A DNA stretch of 5,491 nucleotides from Bryobacterales bacterium (GTDB taxonomy: Bacteria; Acidobacteriota; Terriglobia; Bryobacterales; Bryobacteraceae). The stretch covers positions 1 to 5,491 of the forward strand of contig PKZC01000003.1 of assembly GCA_003132905.1 (NCBI GenBank), written 5' to 3'. A program made the translations under genes and the position numbers. The notes under the pieces were generated by a model. The model was given only the letters and a program-made list of their open reading frames with translations. It ran no database searches and was not told where the DNA came from. Below are positions 1 through 5,491 of this stretch, piece by piece; positions within the stretch are counted from its first letter, which is position 1, and the number at the start of each line of letters is the position of its first letter.

Positions 1-905
1 ACAAAGCTACAAATCGACCAACGACCCCGCGATCTGGCGATAACTTCGCTTGTGGCCCTTCGCATTTCCGCGGTGACACCTGTATCCCATTGCGGTCGAG
101 CCTTAGCGTACGCTGCCCTAAGTAGTTCTGGGAGATGCTCGATGTAAGCGTTCAACATGGCCTGTGGTGGTCTGCTCCAAGTTGCAGTCGTCTGCGCTGC
201 GGGCTGACCACGCGCCATTCGCTCTGATGCGATTTTGTCGGCTTGCTCACGTCTAATCTTTACTCGCTCCAACCAGTCGTTGCGGTACCGACGGACCTCG
301 GTCGCTTGGAGCCTCCTCCCGAAGCCTCCAGCTAATTGAGTACGGTCATGATCCTGAAGGCAGAGAACAGCGAGATTTTCGGGGGCGTTGTTCGACGGGT
401 CATCATCAATATGATGGATTTGAACTGACAATCCATGTTCATGGCAAACGCAGCAGGTATGGTCGTGCAGAAACAGCACGTCTACGCTCACCTCCTCCGG
501 TATTGGGGTTCGATCATTCGCCATCTCACGCATCCAACGTTCTGACTTGCGTTCAGCCTTAGCTATTGGCTCTGCCCGCTCGCTCCACCATGCGGGCAAA
601 GCCGGCCGTACCGAACGAAAAACAACAGTTTGGGCCCAAGCAAAATGATTTCGTATTTGTCCGACCATGCGACTGATTTCCATCTCGCGACTATCCGGCA
701 GGTAATACACCGGTGCTCCGAAACGACTATAAAGGTGTTCATCGTTCGATGTCGGAGACAGTAGAGCAAGTGATCTAATTTTCCAGCCCTGTGCAACGAA
801 ATAAGATAAATACTGATCCGCAGTTGGCCGACGCCGATATTTGTCAGTTCTCAGGGCAAACAAAACATTTATGTAGCCCGGATTGATCTTAAGCGTTCGG
901 CCCAT
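1..905 (-). CDS. HNH endonuclease with an unrecognised N-terminal region (3' end outside the window)
   Basis: This frame is open for 301 codons from the ATG at 903-905 to the window edge, so the C-terminus is missing. An HNH/McrA-like nuclease core is readable at residues 151-186: a C151-x2-C154 knuckle, a tandem HH at 164-165 followed by I-D-D-D, N177 in 'ENLAVLC', C182 and H186. In the family the His and Asn residues position a divalent metal for DNA cleavage, and four Cys usually bind a structural zinc. Here the fourth Cys position (the usual LCxxCH) appears to be D185. A basic helix with W211 (RNDWLERVKIRRE) follows, as in many stand-alone HNH proteins. Residues 1-145 match nothing I recognise. 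The start is uncertain: there is no clear Shine-Dalgarno sequence, only an A-rich leader, and an in-frame GTG at 936-938 would add 11 residues. GC in three 60-base lines I counted is about 53, 47 and 43 percent, lower than the operon (68 percent in one line counted). This suggests foreign origin. Role in defence, phage or mobile DNA cannot be decided. Confidence 0.86.
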   Translation of the reverse strand, partial: MGRTLKINPGYINVLFALRTDKYRRRPTADQYLSYFVAQGWKIRSLALLSPTSNDEHLYSRFGAPVYYLPDSREMEISRMVGQIRNHFAWAQTVVFRSVRPALPAWWSERAEPIAKAERKSERWMREMANDRTPIPEEVSVDVLFLHDHTCCVCHEHGLSVQIHHIDDDPSNNAPENLAVLCLQDHDRTQLAGGFGRRLQATEVRRYRNDWLERVKIRREQADKIASERMARGQPAAQTTATWSRPPQAMLNAYIEHLPELLRAAYAKARPQWDTGVTAEMRRATSEVIARSRGRWSICSF

Positions 906-932
906 TTTTTTAATTTGAGTTTTTATTTCAAG

Positions 933-945
933 TGGCACTGTGCCA
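933..945. repeat. 13-base perfect palindrome upstream of the HNH gene
   Basis: The arms TGGCAC (933-938) and GTGCCA (940-945) are exact reverse complements around a single T. The site lies 28 bases upstream of the ATG of the HNH gene, in the short stretch between that gene and the ABC ATPase remnant. It could be an operator for the HNH gene or a recombination-related site. A chance occurrence is also possible. If translation starts at the GTG at 936-938, the palindrome would overlap the coding start. Confidence 0.35.
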
Positions 946-991
946 ATGATCGACGTTCAAGCCCACGCTCGGTGGCTCGCAAAATAGCCGA

Positions 992-1361
992 TATCTCGCC
1001 GACAAGGTTGTGCTGATGACCAACGGCCCCGGCGCGGTGCTGGCCGAGATCGTGGAAAATTCGCTGCCCAAGGCGCGCGCGCGCCGACGTGCACAAGCAT
1101 CCGCTCTATTACGCGGTGCGCAACCACATCATCGATTTCCTGAACAGCCGATCGCGCAGCTTCATCGCGGAGGCGGGCGCCGGCTACGATTCGCGCAAGA
1201 TTGCGCTCGTGCGGGCCGGCCTGCCGGAACCGGCCATCGCTGCCACGTCATTGCCGGGCTCGACCCGGCAACCCGCGCACATCATCGCCTGGTCACTCTG
1301 GCGAAGAGCTCACCAAGCCGAAGCACGCCGCGCCCATCTCAAAAAGAGAGTGCAACTGTAA
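992..1361 (+). pseudogene. nrtD: 3' remnant of a nitrate/sulfonate-type ABC transporter ATP-binding protein gene (NrtD-like), frameshifted
   Basis: The translation from 992 begins YLADKVVLMTNGPGAVLAEI and continues to KARAR. After a frame change it resumes as ADVHKHPLYYAVRNHIIDFL. This is the C-terminal region, downstream of the H-loop, of NitT/TauT-family ATPases such as NrtD, which energise nitrate, sulfonate or taurine uptake at the inner membrane. The Walker A, signature, Walker B and H-loop parts are absent: upstream of about 990 the frame reads unrelated residues (GGSQNSR). The frame break lies in the GC-dinucleotide run at 1073-1085. Restoring one GC unit would rejoin the frames, so a 2-base slippage deletion is the likely cause. 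Homology fades around 'RSFIAEAGAGYDSRK' to 'VRAGLPEP'. The last part of the frame, to the TAA at 1359-1361, is largely extragenic repeat. No functional ATPase can be made from this fragment. Nitrate as the substrate is the best guess, not proven. Confidence 0.8.
1246..1274. repeat. Extragenic hairpin repeat (TTGCCGGG / CCCGGCAA type)
   Basis: TTGCCGGG at 1251-1258 and CCCGGCAA at 1264-1271 are perfect 8-base inverted arms around the five-base loop CTCGA, preceded by CGTCA. The wording 'GTCATTGCCGGGCT(C/T)GACCCGGCAA' matches, from memory, a repeat scattered between genes in Bradyrhizobium and Rhodopseudomonas. It sits at the end of the ATPase remnant and about 90 bases beyond the stop codon of the convergent PrpD-family gene. 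The transcript hairpin would be stable, but no T-run follows on either strand, so it is not a classical intrinsic terminator. Only one half-element is visible; the second hairpin often seen in such repeats is not obvious here. Confidence 0.65.
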
Positions 1362-1363
1362 TG

Positions 1364-2761
1364 CTAAGCATGTTCGGCTTCCTGCAATACGCCTTCGACT
1401 AATTCCATCAATCCGAGCATATCGTTGTGTTCGTTCAGCACAGCTTTGCCTGCTCGAAGGATTGATCCTGGCCGCTGGACAACATTCGAAACGAGTCGTT
1501 CGAATTTTCCAATCAATTCGTGTTCCGTCATGGGGAGTTCCGGATCGCCGGGGGTGCTGAGCACGAGTGCGCTTCGTGTCTCACCGGAGCACGTAATCAG
1601 TTGAATCTCCGCGGGCCACCGGGCCGGATAGTGCCGCTGCAACTCGTCAGCCATATCGACGTTGATGCGTTCGCCGAATTCGTAAAGCCGGTCTGCCCTG
1701 GTCCCGGGCGATTGGTTCACATTAAGCGCCTGATCGGGCGCGAGTGCTGTCAGCGCCATTTGATAACGTAGGCTAGTCAGGTGCGAACTCCGATTTCCGG
1801 GCTGCGCGTTGTGACCGATCATTCCGGCATATACCGTTGGGACCCTGACGGTGATTTGCCCGATGCTGGCTGGATCAAGTCCTTGTTCGATGAAGTTGTG
1901 AAGTGCGTGAGTCGCACTCATCGTCTGTTTGGCCGCGCACCTCGGCTTGAACGATACCTCATGCATGACGGCCAAATCCGGATTGGCGCGGAATACCTGC
2001 GTGTCAAACGCCAAGCCGCGCGTTTTTTCGAGAACGTCGTCTTGAAGCAAACCGAGATCGCCGGTGAATCCGAATCGAGCTGCCGATGCGGCTGCCAATC
2101 CGTTGCGCGCCGCCTGACCGACGGCGAGCCAGCGTGAGGTTGTTGCCCCCGCAGGCCTGCCCACGGTGGGCGCGGAATAGGTCAAGGCTATCGCCATGGC
2201 GTGAGCGGTTTGATGGGGGTCGAGTGTCCACAAGCGCGCCGCCGCGGCCGCAACGGCGAAAGGCGTTGCGAAGTATGTCGGCCAGATGCCTCGTCCGAGG
2301 ATGGCGGGTCCCTTGATGCCGCATCCGAGGCGAATTATCGCCTCATAACCCGCATTGATGGCGGCCATCATTGACGCGGCGTCGGCGCCCGCCGACTGGG
2401 CCAATGTCAGCACCGCGGGAACAACGATCGCGCCGGGGGTGACCATCGCGGCGCGATGGATATTGTCCACCTCGCTCAACCTCGCGAGAGCGCAGCGGAT
2501 CATTAGATCGAGAGCCGGGTCCGATCCATCGGCGCCTGCGGCCTTGCGCTCGGCGCGTCGCATCGCGAGAAGCATGCGCCCCTCGTCAGTAGCTGCGCCC
2601 GCGACAAGTGCGCCGAGGGTGTCGACGATGTGGAGCGAGATGGCCCGCTGCTGGTCCGGCGCCGGTGTACCGGACGTGGCTATCCGCAGGGCTAGCCATT
2701 CAATATCGTTCAAGCGTTCATTCTTTTCTGTTTGTGTAAGCCACGCCACGTTGCTGATCAT
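1364..2761 (-). CDS. MmgE/PrpD family protein (2-methylcitrate dehydratase-like)
   Basis: The 465-residue product is the normal length for MmgE/PrpD proteins (2-methylcitrate dehydratase, cis-aconitate decarboxylase, iminodisuccinate epimerase). Family landmarks appear in order: HIVDTLGALVAG (44-55), LSEVDNIHRA with D99 and H102 (95-104), GYEAIIRLG (138-146), RGIWPTYFATPFAVAAAAARL (157-177), GQAARNGLAAASAARFGFTG (215-234), FKPRCAAKQT with K272 (271-280), and the C-terminal domain with YPARWPAEI (378-386). Two usual active-site positions differ: the His of the common HPT motif is W160, and the segment before GQAARNG that commonly holds a Lys reads TTSRWLAV. It may therefore catalyse a variant reaction. 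It is cytosolic by appearance, with no signal peptide. It is the last gene of the visible operon, 44 bases after the M24-like gene. The ATG at 2759-2761 lacks a clear ribosome site; the GTG at residue 5 or the TTG at residue 17 are alternatives. The substrate is unknown. Confidence 0.92.
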   Translation of the reverse strand: MISNVAWLTQTEKNERLNDIEWLALRIATSGTPAPDQQRAISLHIVDTLGALVAGAATDEGRMLLAMRRAERKAAGADGSDPALDLMIRCALARLSEVDNIHRAAMVTPGAIVVPAVLTLAQSAGADAASMMAAINAGYEAIIRLGCGIKGPAILGRGIWPTYFATPFAVAAAAARLWTLDPHQTAHAMAIALTYSAPTVGRPAGATTSRWLAVGQAARNGLAAASAARFGFTGDLGLLQDDVLEKTRGLAFDTQVFRANPDLAVMHEVSFKPRCAAKQTMSATHALHNFIEQGLDPASIGQITVRVPTVYAGMIGHNAQPGNRSSHLTSLRYQMALTALAPDQALNVNQSPGTRADRLYEFGERINVDMADELQRHYPARWPAEIQLITCSGETRSALVLSTPGDPELPMTEHELIGKFERLVSNVVQRPGSILRAGKAVLNEHNDMLGLMELVEGVLQEAEHA

Positions 2762-2805
2762 GTCTATGCCGGCATTCGAGATCGTACGGCATGCCCACGA
2801 TGAAG

Positions 2806-3981
2806 TTACTGGTGTTCCAACCGGTTTAACATGGGCCAGAGCGTACTATGGCGTGGGCCGTCCAGCATAACCGTCGCCGACTCCAGCACGCTCCTGCCGC
2901 ATACATCGGTGGCACCGGCGGTGATAATATAGGCGCCGTTCTCAACCAGGGTCTCGCGAGAATCACTGGTGATCCACGGTTCGGCATCGAGCGAGAGGCC
3001 ATGAGCGCGGCCGATTCTTGGACCGAGGGCCTCATGCGGGGCCAGGCCCGCAAGCTGCGGCTTCATGGCCTCTAGTAACTGTTGGACGCTTGCACCGGGG
3101 CGCGCGGTGTCCAGTGCCCGCTGGATGGCAGCCTGGAGGGCAAGCATTGCCTCCGGCAAATTAGATCCCAAGGTCTTCATGGCCTCGGTCCAATAGCCGC
3201 AATAGCGCACCGCAAGATATATGCCCCAGGGCTCCGCCGAATCCGGGGGTGATGCACTGCTGAGGGGACGAAGTTGACCACTGCCGCCGGGGCTGTACAG
3301 CGACCGCACATCTTGTGCGCCTGCGAGCCGCGCGATGCGTTCCGCGGCGATCAATGCCGGGGCAATCGCGGATCCCGCTTGCCGTTGCCGCTCAATTTCG
3401 GCGAAAGCACGTTGAAGAATTTCATAGGATGTCCTCAGTAGCTTGAGTTCGTTCGGGCTTTTAGAGCGCCGCAGAATCGCCAGCGCCTCCGTGGCATCCT
3501 CCGTCTCGCCAAAACTACCGCAGACTTCCGTAACATTGCGCCCGATATCGGCGCGCATGCGTGCGAGTTTGACGATGCCGATCTTAGTGGAGTCGGGGGC
3601 CCAACCGTTCTTGTCGCAAGCCGTCATCAGCCATTGCGACAGCGCCGCATTGATATCGCCTGCGGCTTGAATGTTCTCGACCCAGGTGAGGCGTTGGATG
3701 GCTGGCAGGTCGCGAGGTCCGACCGAAGCGACAAGTTGCGGCGGTTGATCGCTGCTGGCGTCGATCAATGCCAGACCCCAGCGCTGGTTGGGAACGAGAT
3801 TCGTCAAATAGCAGAGGGCTGCGTTCTCGCGGCTGTCGCCGAGCACGACAAGCGCGTGCCAGCCGCTTTTGCGCATCAACTGCCGCACCGCATTCAGGCG
3901 CGCTTTAAATTCGGCGACAGGCTGCAACTCCGGTTGCCATTCGTAGCGGCCATACAGAAGGACGGACTGGAAGGTCAGCAT
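2806..3981 (-). CDS. Degenerate M24 (pita-bread) family protein, probably without metal-peptidase activity
   Basis: This 391-residue product has the two-part layout of creatinase / aminopeptidase P proteins. A creatinase-type N-terminal domain (about 20-165, FKARLNAVRQLMRKSGWHALVV) is followed by the linker LRRSKSPNELKLLRTS (169-184), typical of the entry to the M24 domain, and a C-terminal domain to about residue 375. The catalytic core is badly eroded. The segment that normally holds two Asp metal ligands reads GIYLAVRYCGYWTEAMKTLG (253-272) with neither Asp. H327 survives in RAHGLSLDAEP, the first ligand Glu region reads YIITAGATDV, and E367 in GRSVLESATVMLDG fits the last Glu. A classical two-metal peptidase site is therefore unlikely. 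It starts 12 bases after the stop of the upstream M24 gene, so the two are probably co-translated and may pair as a heterodimer. The ATG at 3979-3981 has only a weak GGGA-like site upstream. Substrate unknown. Confidence 0.86.
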   Translation of the reverse strand: MLTFQSVLLYGRYEWQPELQPVAEFKARLNAVRQLMRKSGWHALVVLGDSRENAALCYLTNLVPNQRWGLALIDASSDQPPQLVASVGPRDLPAIQRLTWVENIQAAGDINAALSQWLMTACDKNGWAPDSTKIGIVKLARMRADIGRNVTEVCGSFGETEDATEALAILRRSKSPNELKLLRTSYEILQRAFAEIERQRQAGSAIAPALIAAERIARLAGAQDVRSLYSPGGSGQLRPLSSASPPDSAEPWGIYLAVRYCGYWTEAMKTLGSNLPEAMLALQAAIQRALDTARPGASVQQLLEAMKPQLAGLAPHEALGPRIGRAHGLSLDAEPWITSDSRETLVENGAYIITAGATDVCGRSVLESATVMLDGPRHSTLWPMLNRLEHQ

Positions 3982-3993
3982 GCCGGTATCCCA

Positions 3994-5118
3994 TCAATCC
4001 GACGGCACAAGCTGGTCGAGCGCCGCCGGTCGCGCCGCCAGATTCCGGGCGCCTGTTTCGGTCACGACGACTGGATCGCCGCACATCATGTACCCGGTTT
4101 CAGGCATGTATTGATTAGGATGAATGACAAAGACCATATCACGTTCGATGACGGACTGGCTGTTCGCGGAAAGGTCGCCCGGATCGATTGACCCGAAGCC
4201 GAGGCCATGGCCGCGGGCGCGCATATGCGGCGGAACACAAAACTCGCCGTAGCCGGCTTCGATCAAATTCGCGTTGATCGCCGCGACCAGATCGGTCACG
4301 CGGGCGCCAGGAACCGCCGCTTTCATGCCGCGACGGAAAGATTCCTGCAACAATACATATTTCTCGACGACGGGTTGGGGAGCGCGGCCGATCACTGTTG
4401 TCCGGCAAATCTGGGAAAACTGACCGTCGAAAGAAGGCGAGACTTCACTGAGGATGATATCGCCTTCTTCCAGCACGTGGCTTCCCGGCGACCGGACCGC
4501 GCGGTTATGGCGGCCGGCACTGAGCATCAAAAAATTGTCGTCCGCGCCCGCCGCCGCCATCGCGCTACAGAGTTCCGTCGCCAAATTTATTTCGCTGATC
4601 CCCGGCCGAGCGAGGCTCAATAGTAGGTCATATCCTTGTAGTGCGATGTGCGTGGCGCGCTCGGCATTTGCGATTTCCGATGCCGACTTCTGTCGGGTTG
4701 CCGCCAGAAATTCGAAATCGAAGCGATGGCCTCGGCCGCGCAGCATCTGCATCAGCCACAATGCGTTCGCATAGCCGAGGGTATAGAGGCCAACAATACC
4801 GACCCGCGCGTTCGGCAACGCAAGCTGCTCGATCGACGCCGTAAGAGATGAGCGGATATCATTCGTCGCATCGTTGTGCATCGTATACGAGCGGGCTGCG
4901 GCACGATCAGCCTCCCACGCCGGCGAGACCACGAGCGTCGTTTCTCCGTCCTTGCGGAGGACAACATAGGAATCGCCGGTCGAGCGGAAGCCGCTCAATA
5001 GCATAACGGCGTTGGGTGTTTGGAAGCCATGGACGTCACCGCAAACAGCGATGACCGCGTCGAGGCCGGCACGTTCCATTTCGGCCAGGACGCGGCGGCA
5101 TCGTCCGTTCACGCTCAT
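3994..5118 (-). CDS. M24 family hydrolase (Xaa-Pro peptidase / creatinase / ectoine hydrolase-like)
   Basis: Counted from the ATG at 5116-5118 the product has 374 residues. A creatinase-type N-terminal domain (about 5-140) is followed by the junction RQKSASEIANAERA (142-155) and an M24 domain. M24 landmarks are AGRHNRAVRSPGSHVLEEGD (201-220), ILSEVSPSFDGQFSQICRTT (222-241), RGHGLGFGS (302-310), MVFVIHPN (328-335) and CGDPVVVTETGARNL (346-360). Classical members coordinate two metals through Asp, Asp, His, Glu, Glu. Here these positions read E225, Q236, H304, H333 and G347/D348, so only the His is conserved. A similar pattern (Glu for the first Asp, no second Asp) is what I recall from metal-independent M24 enzymes such as creatinase and ectoine hydrolase, which cut C-N bonds outside peptides. 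The protein is cytosolic, with no signal peptide. A TTG 33 bases upstream could extend it by 11 residues, but the AGGAAAG site favours the ATG. It follows the HyuB gene by 36 bases. Confidence 0.92.
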   Translation of the reverse strand: MSVNGRCRRVLAEMERAGLDAVIAVCGDVHGFQTPNAVMLLSGFRSTGDSYVVLRKDGETTLVVSPAWEADRAAARSYTMHNDATNDIRSSLTASIEQLALPNARVGIVGLYTLGYANALWLMQMLRGRGHRFDFEFLAATRQKSASEIANAERATHIALQGYDLLLSLARPGISEINLATELCSAMAAAGADDNFLMLSAGRHNRAVRSPGSHVLEEGDIILSEVSPSFDGQFSQICRTTVIGRAPQPVVEKYVLLQESFRRGMKAAVPGARVTDLVAAINANLIEAGYGEFCVPPHMRARGHGLGFGSIDPGDLSANSQSVIERDMVFVIHPNQYMPETGYMMCGDPVVVTETGARNLAARPAALDQLVPSD

Positions 5119-5122
5119 GCTA

Positions 5123-5129
5123 CTTTCCT
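5123..5129 (-). promoter_or_regulatory. Ribosome binding site AGGAAAG deciding the start of the first M24 gene
   Basis: On the minus strand AGGAAAG lies four bases before the ATG at 5116-5118, with the AGGA core seven bases away, which is normal spacing. It favours this ATG over the upstream in-frame TTG at 5149-5151, which has no comparable site. Confidence 0.6.
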
Positions 5130-5154
5130 GGCCTGCAGCGCGGCGGTGCAAAAA

Positions 5155-5491
5155 TCATCTCGCAGCCGTAATCGGTTGCGCGATGCGCTGCCGAAGCGTG
5201 GCAGTGGCCGTCTGATCGATGGAGTGGTTCGCGTTCAATACCACACCGTACTCCTTCTCGGCCGCAGATTTCGAAATAAGCCCCTCGATCACGTCCCAGC
5301 GCACTGCTTCGGGCTTGCGCTCAAGTGGGCTTCCCCAGCCGCCGCCGCCGCCGGTTTGCGCGATGACTTGGCTATCCTTCGGCACCAGTTGCATGACTGA
5401 GTCGACCGCCTTGAACTCGGTCTCGTTCGGCCGCTTGAGCAGGAATTGCGCGATGGCACCCGCGCGTCCACCCCAAAGCCCCCACGGCGGG
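5155..5491 (-). CDS. hyuB: Hydantoinase B / oxoprolinase family subunit, C-terminal 111 residues (5' end outside the window)
   Basis: The frame is open to the window edge and ends at the TGA at 5155-5157. The visible residues carry the C-terminal signature of HyuB proteins: PPWGLWGGRAGA (1-12 of the fragment), the glycine-rich turn QTGGGGGWGSPLER (45-58), then RWDVIEGLISKSAAEKEYGVVL (64-85). HyuB is one of the two large subunits of ATP-dependent N-methylhydantoinase, 5-oxoprolinase and acetone carboxylase-type enzymes. With HyuA it opens cyclic amides or imides in the cytosol at the cost of ATP. Full HyuB proteins are about 500-600 residues, so roughly a fifth is seen. A hyuA gene would be expected further upstream, beyond the window. 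It is followed after 36 bases by an M24 hydrolase gene, suggesting that the M24 enzymes act on the ring-opened product. Which ring is cleaved cannot be told from this fragment. Confidence 0.92.
   Translation of the reverse strand, partial: PPWGLWGGRAGAIAQFLLKRPNETEFKAVDSVMQLVPKDSQVIAQTGGGGGWGSPLERKPEAVRWDVIEGLISKSAAEKEYGVVLNANHSIDQTATATLRQRIAQPITAAR

Noticed and set aside
563..796. A 77-codon open frame on the minus strand
   Set aside because: It lies wholly inside the HNH gene in another frame. The HNH frame carries a recognisable domain and this one does not.
924..947. Sigma-54 type promoter suggested by TGGCAC ahead of the HNH gene
   Set aside because: Counting ten bases after the GG does not give the required GC dinucleotide, so only half the consensus is present.
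1214..1235. GGCCGG / CCGGCC inverted repeat with a ten-base loop as a terminator
   Set aside because: It falls within the ATPase remnant, has no T-run, and is easily explained by GC-rich sequence.
1010..1402. A 130-codon plus-strand frame as an intact gene
   Set aside because: Only its first part (to about 1084) matches the ABC ATPase. After the frame break the homology continues in another frame, and the tail is repeat sequence overlapping the end of the PrpD gene.
2355..2870. A 171-codon open frame on the plus strand
   Set aside because: It is antisense to the PrpD-family gene, low in complexity and rich in Ala, Arg and Ser, with no recognisable motif.
3634..4191. A 185-codon open frame on the plus strand
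   Set aside because: It is antisense to the two M24 genes, whose frames have clear family motifs. High GC produces such long shadow frames.
5119..5151. TTG at 5149-5151 as the start of the first M24 protein
   Set aside because: The extra residues (MHRRAAGQESS) do not resemble the family, and a good AGGAAAG site sits just before the ATG at 5116-5118.

Overview
The window looks like chromosomal DNA from a high-GC alphaproteobacterium, most likely Bradyrhizobium or a close relative. This rests on three things: GC-rich codon use in the catabolic genes, a nitrate-type ABC transporter ATPase remnant whose sequence I associate with that group, and an extragenic hairpin repeat (TTGCCGGG / CCCGGCAA) of a kind I recall from Bradyrhizobium and Rhodopseudomonas genomes. 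The assignment is an inference; there is no rRNA or other marker gene here.

Right part (about 1364-5491, minus strand): four tightly packed co-directional genes, read from high to low coordinate. They are the 3' end of a hydantoinase B / oxoprolinase subunit gene (5155-5491, cut by the window edge), an M24 'pita-bread' protein (3994-5118), a second and more degenerate M24-like protein (2806-3981), and an MmgE/PrpD family protein (1364-2761). The gaps are 36, 12 and 44 bases, so they are probably one operon. Both M24 proteins have lost most of the five metal ligands of classical Xaa-Pro and methionine aminopeptidases. They may instead be metal-independent C-N hydrolases of the creatinase / ectoine hydrolase type. 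With a HyuB subunit upstream, the simplest reading is a catabolic module for a cyclic amide, imide or hydantoin-like compound: ring opening by HyuAB, amide or ureide cleavage by the M24 pair, and a dehydratase, isomerase or decarboxylase-like step by the PrpD homologue. The real substrate cannot be read from the sequence.

Middle part (about 992-1363, plus strand): a dead 3' fragment of a nitrate/sulfonate-type ABC ATPase gene (NrtD-like). It lacks everything upstream of the 'YLADKVVLMTNGP' segment and carries a frameshift in a GC-dinucleotide run. Its tail runs into the hairpin repeat. Its stop codon (1359-1361) lies two bases from the convergent stop of the PrpD gene.

Left part (1-991): the 5' 301 codons of an HNH endonuclease gene on the minus strand (start at 905, 3' end outside the window). 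Its base composition is visibly lower in GC than the operon. Where it meets the nrtD remnant (about 945-991) the DNA changes character abruptly, which suggests the edge of an acquired segment or a recombination junction. A 13-base perfect palindrome (933-945) sits in this junction. I saw no tRNA, rRNA, CRISPR array or transposase gene.
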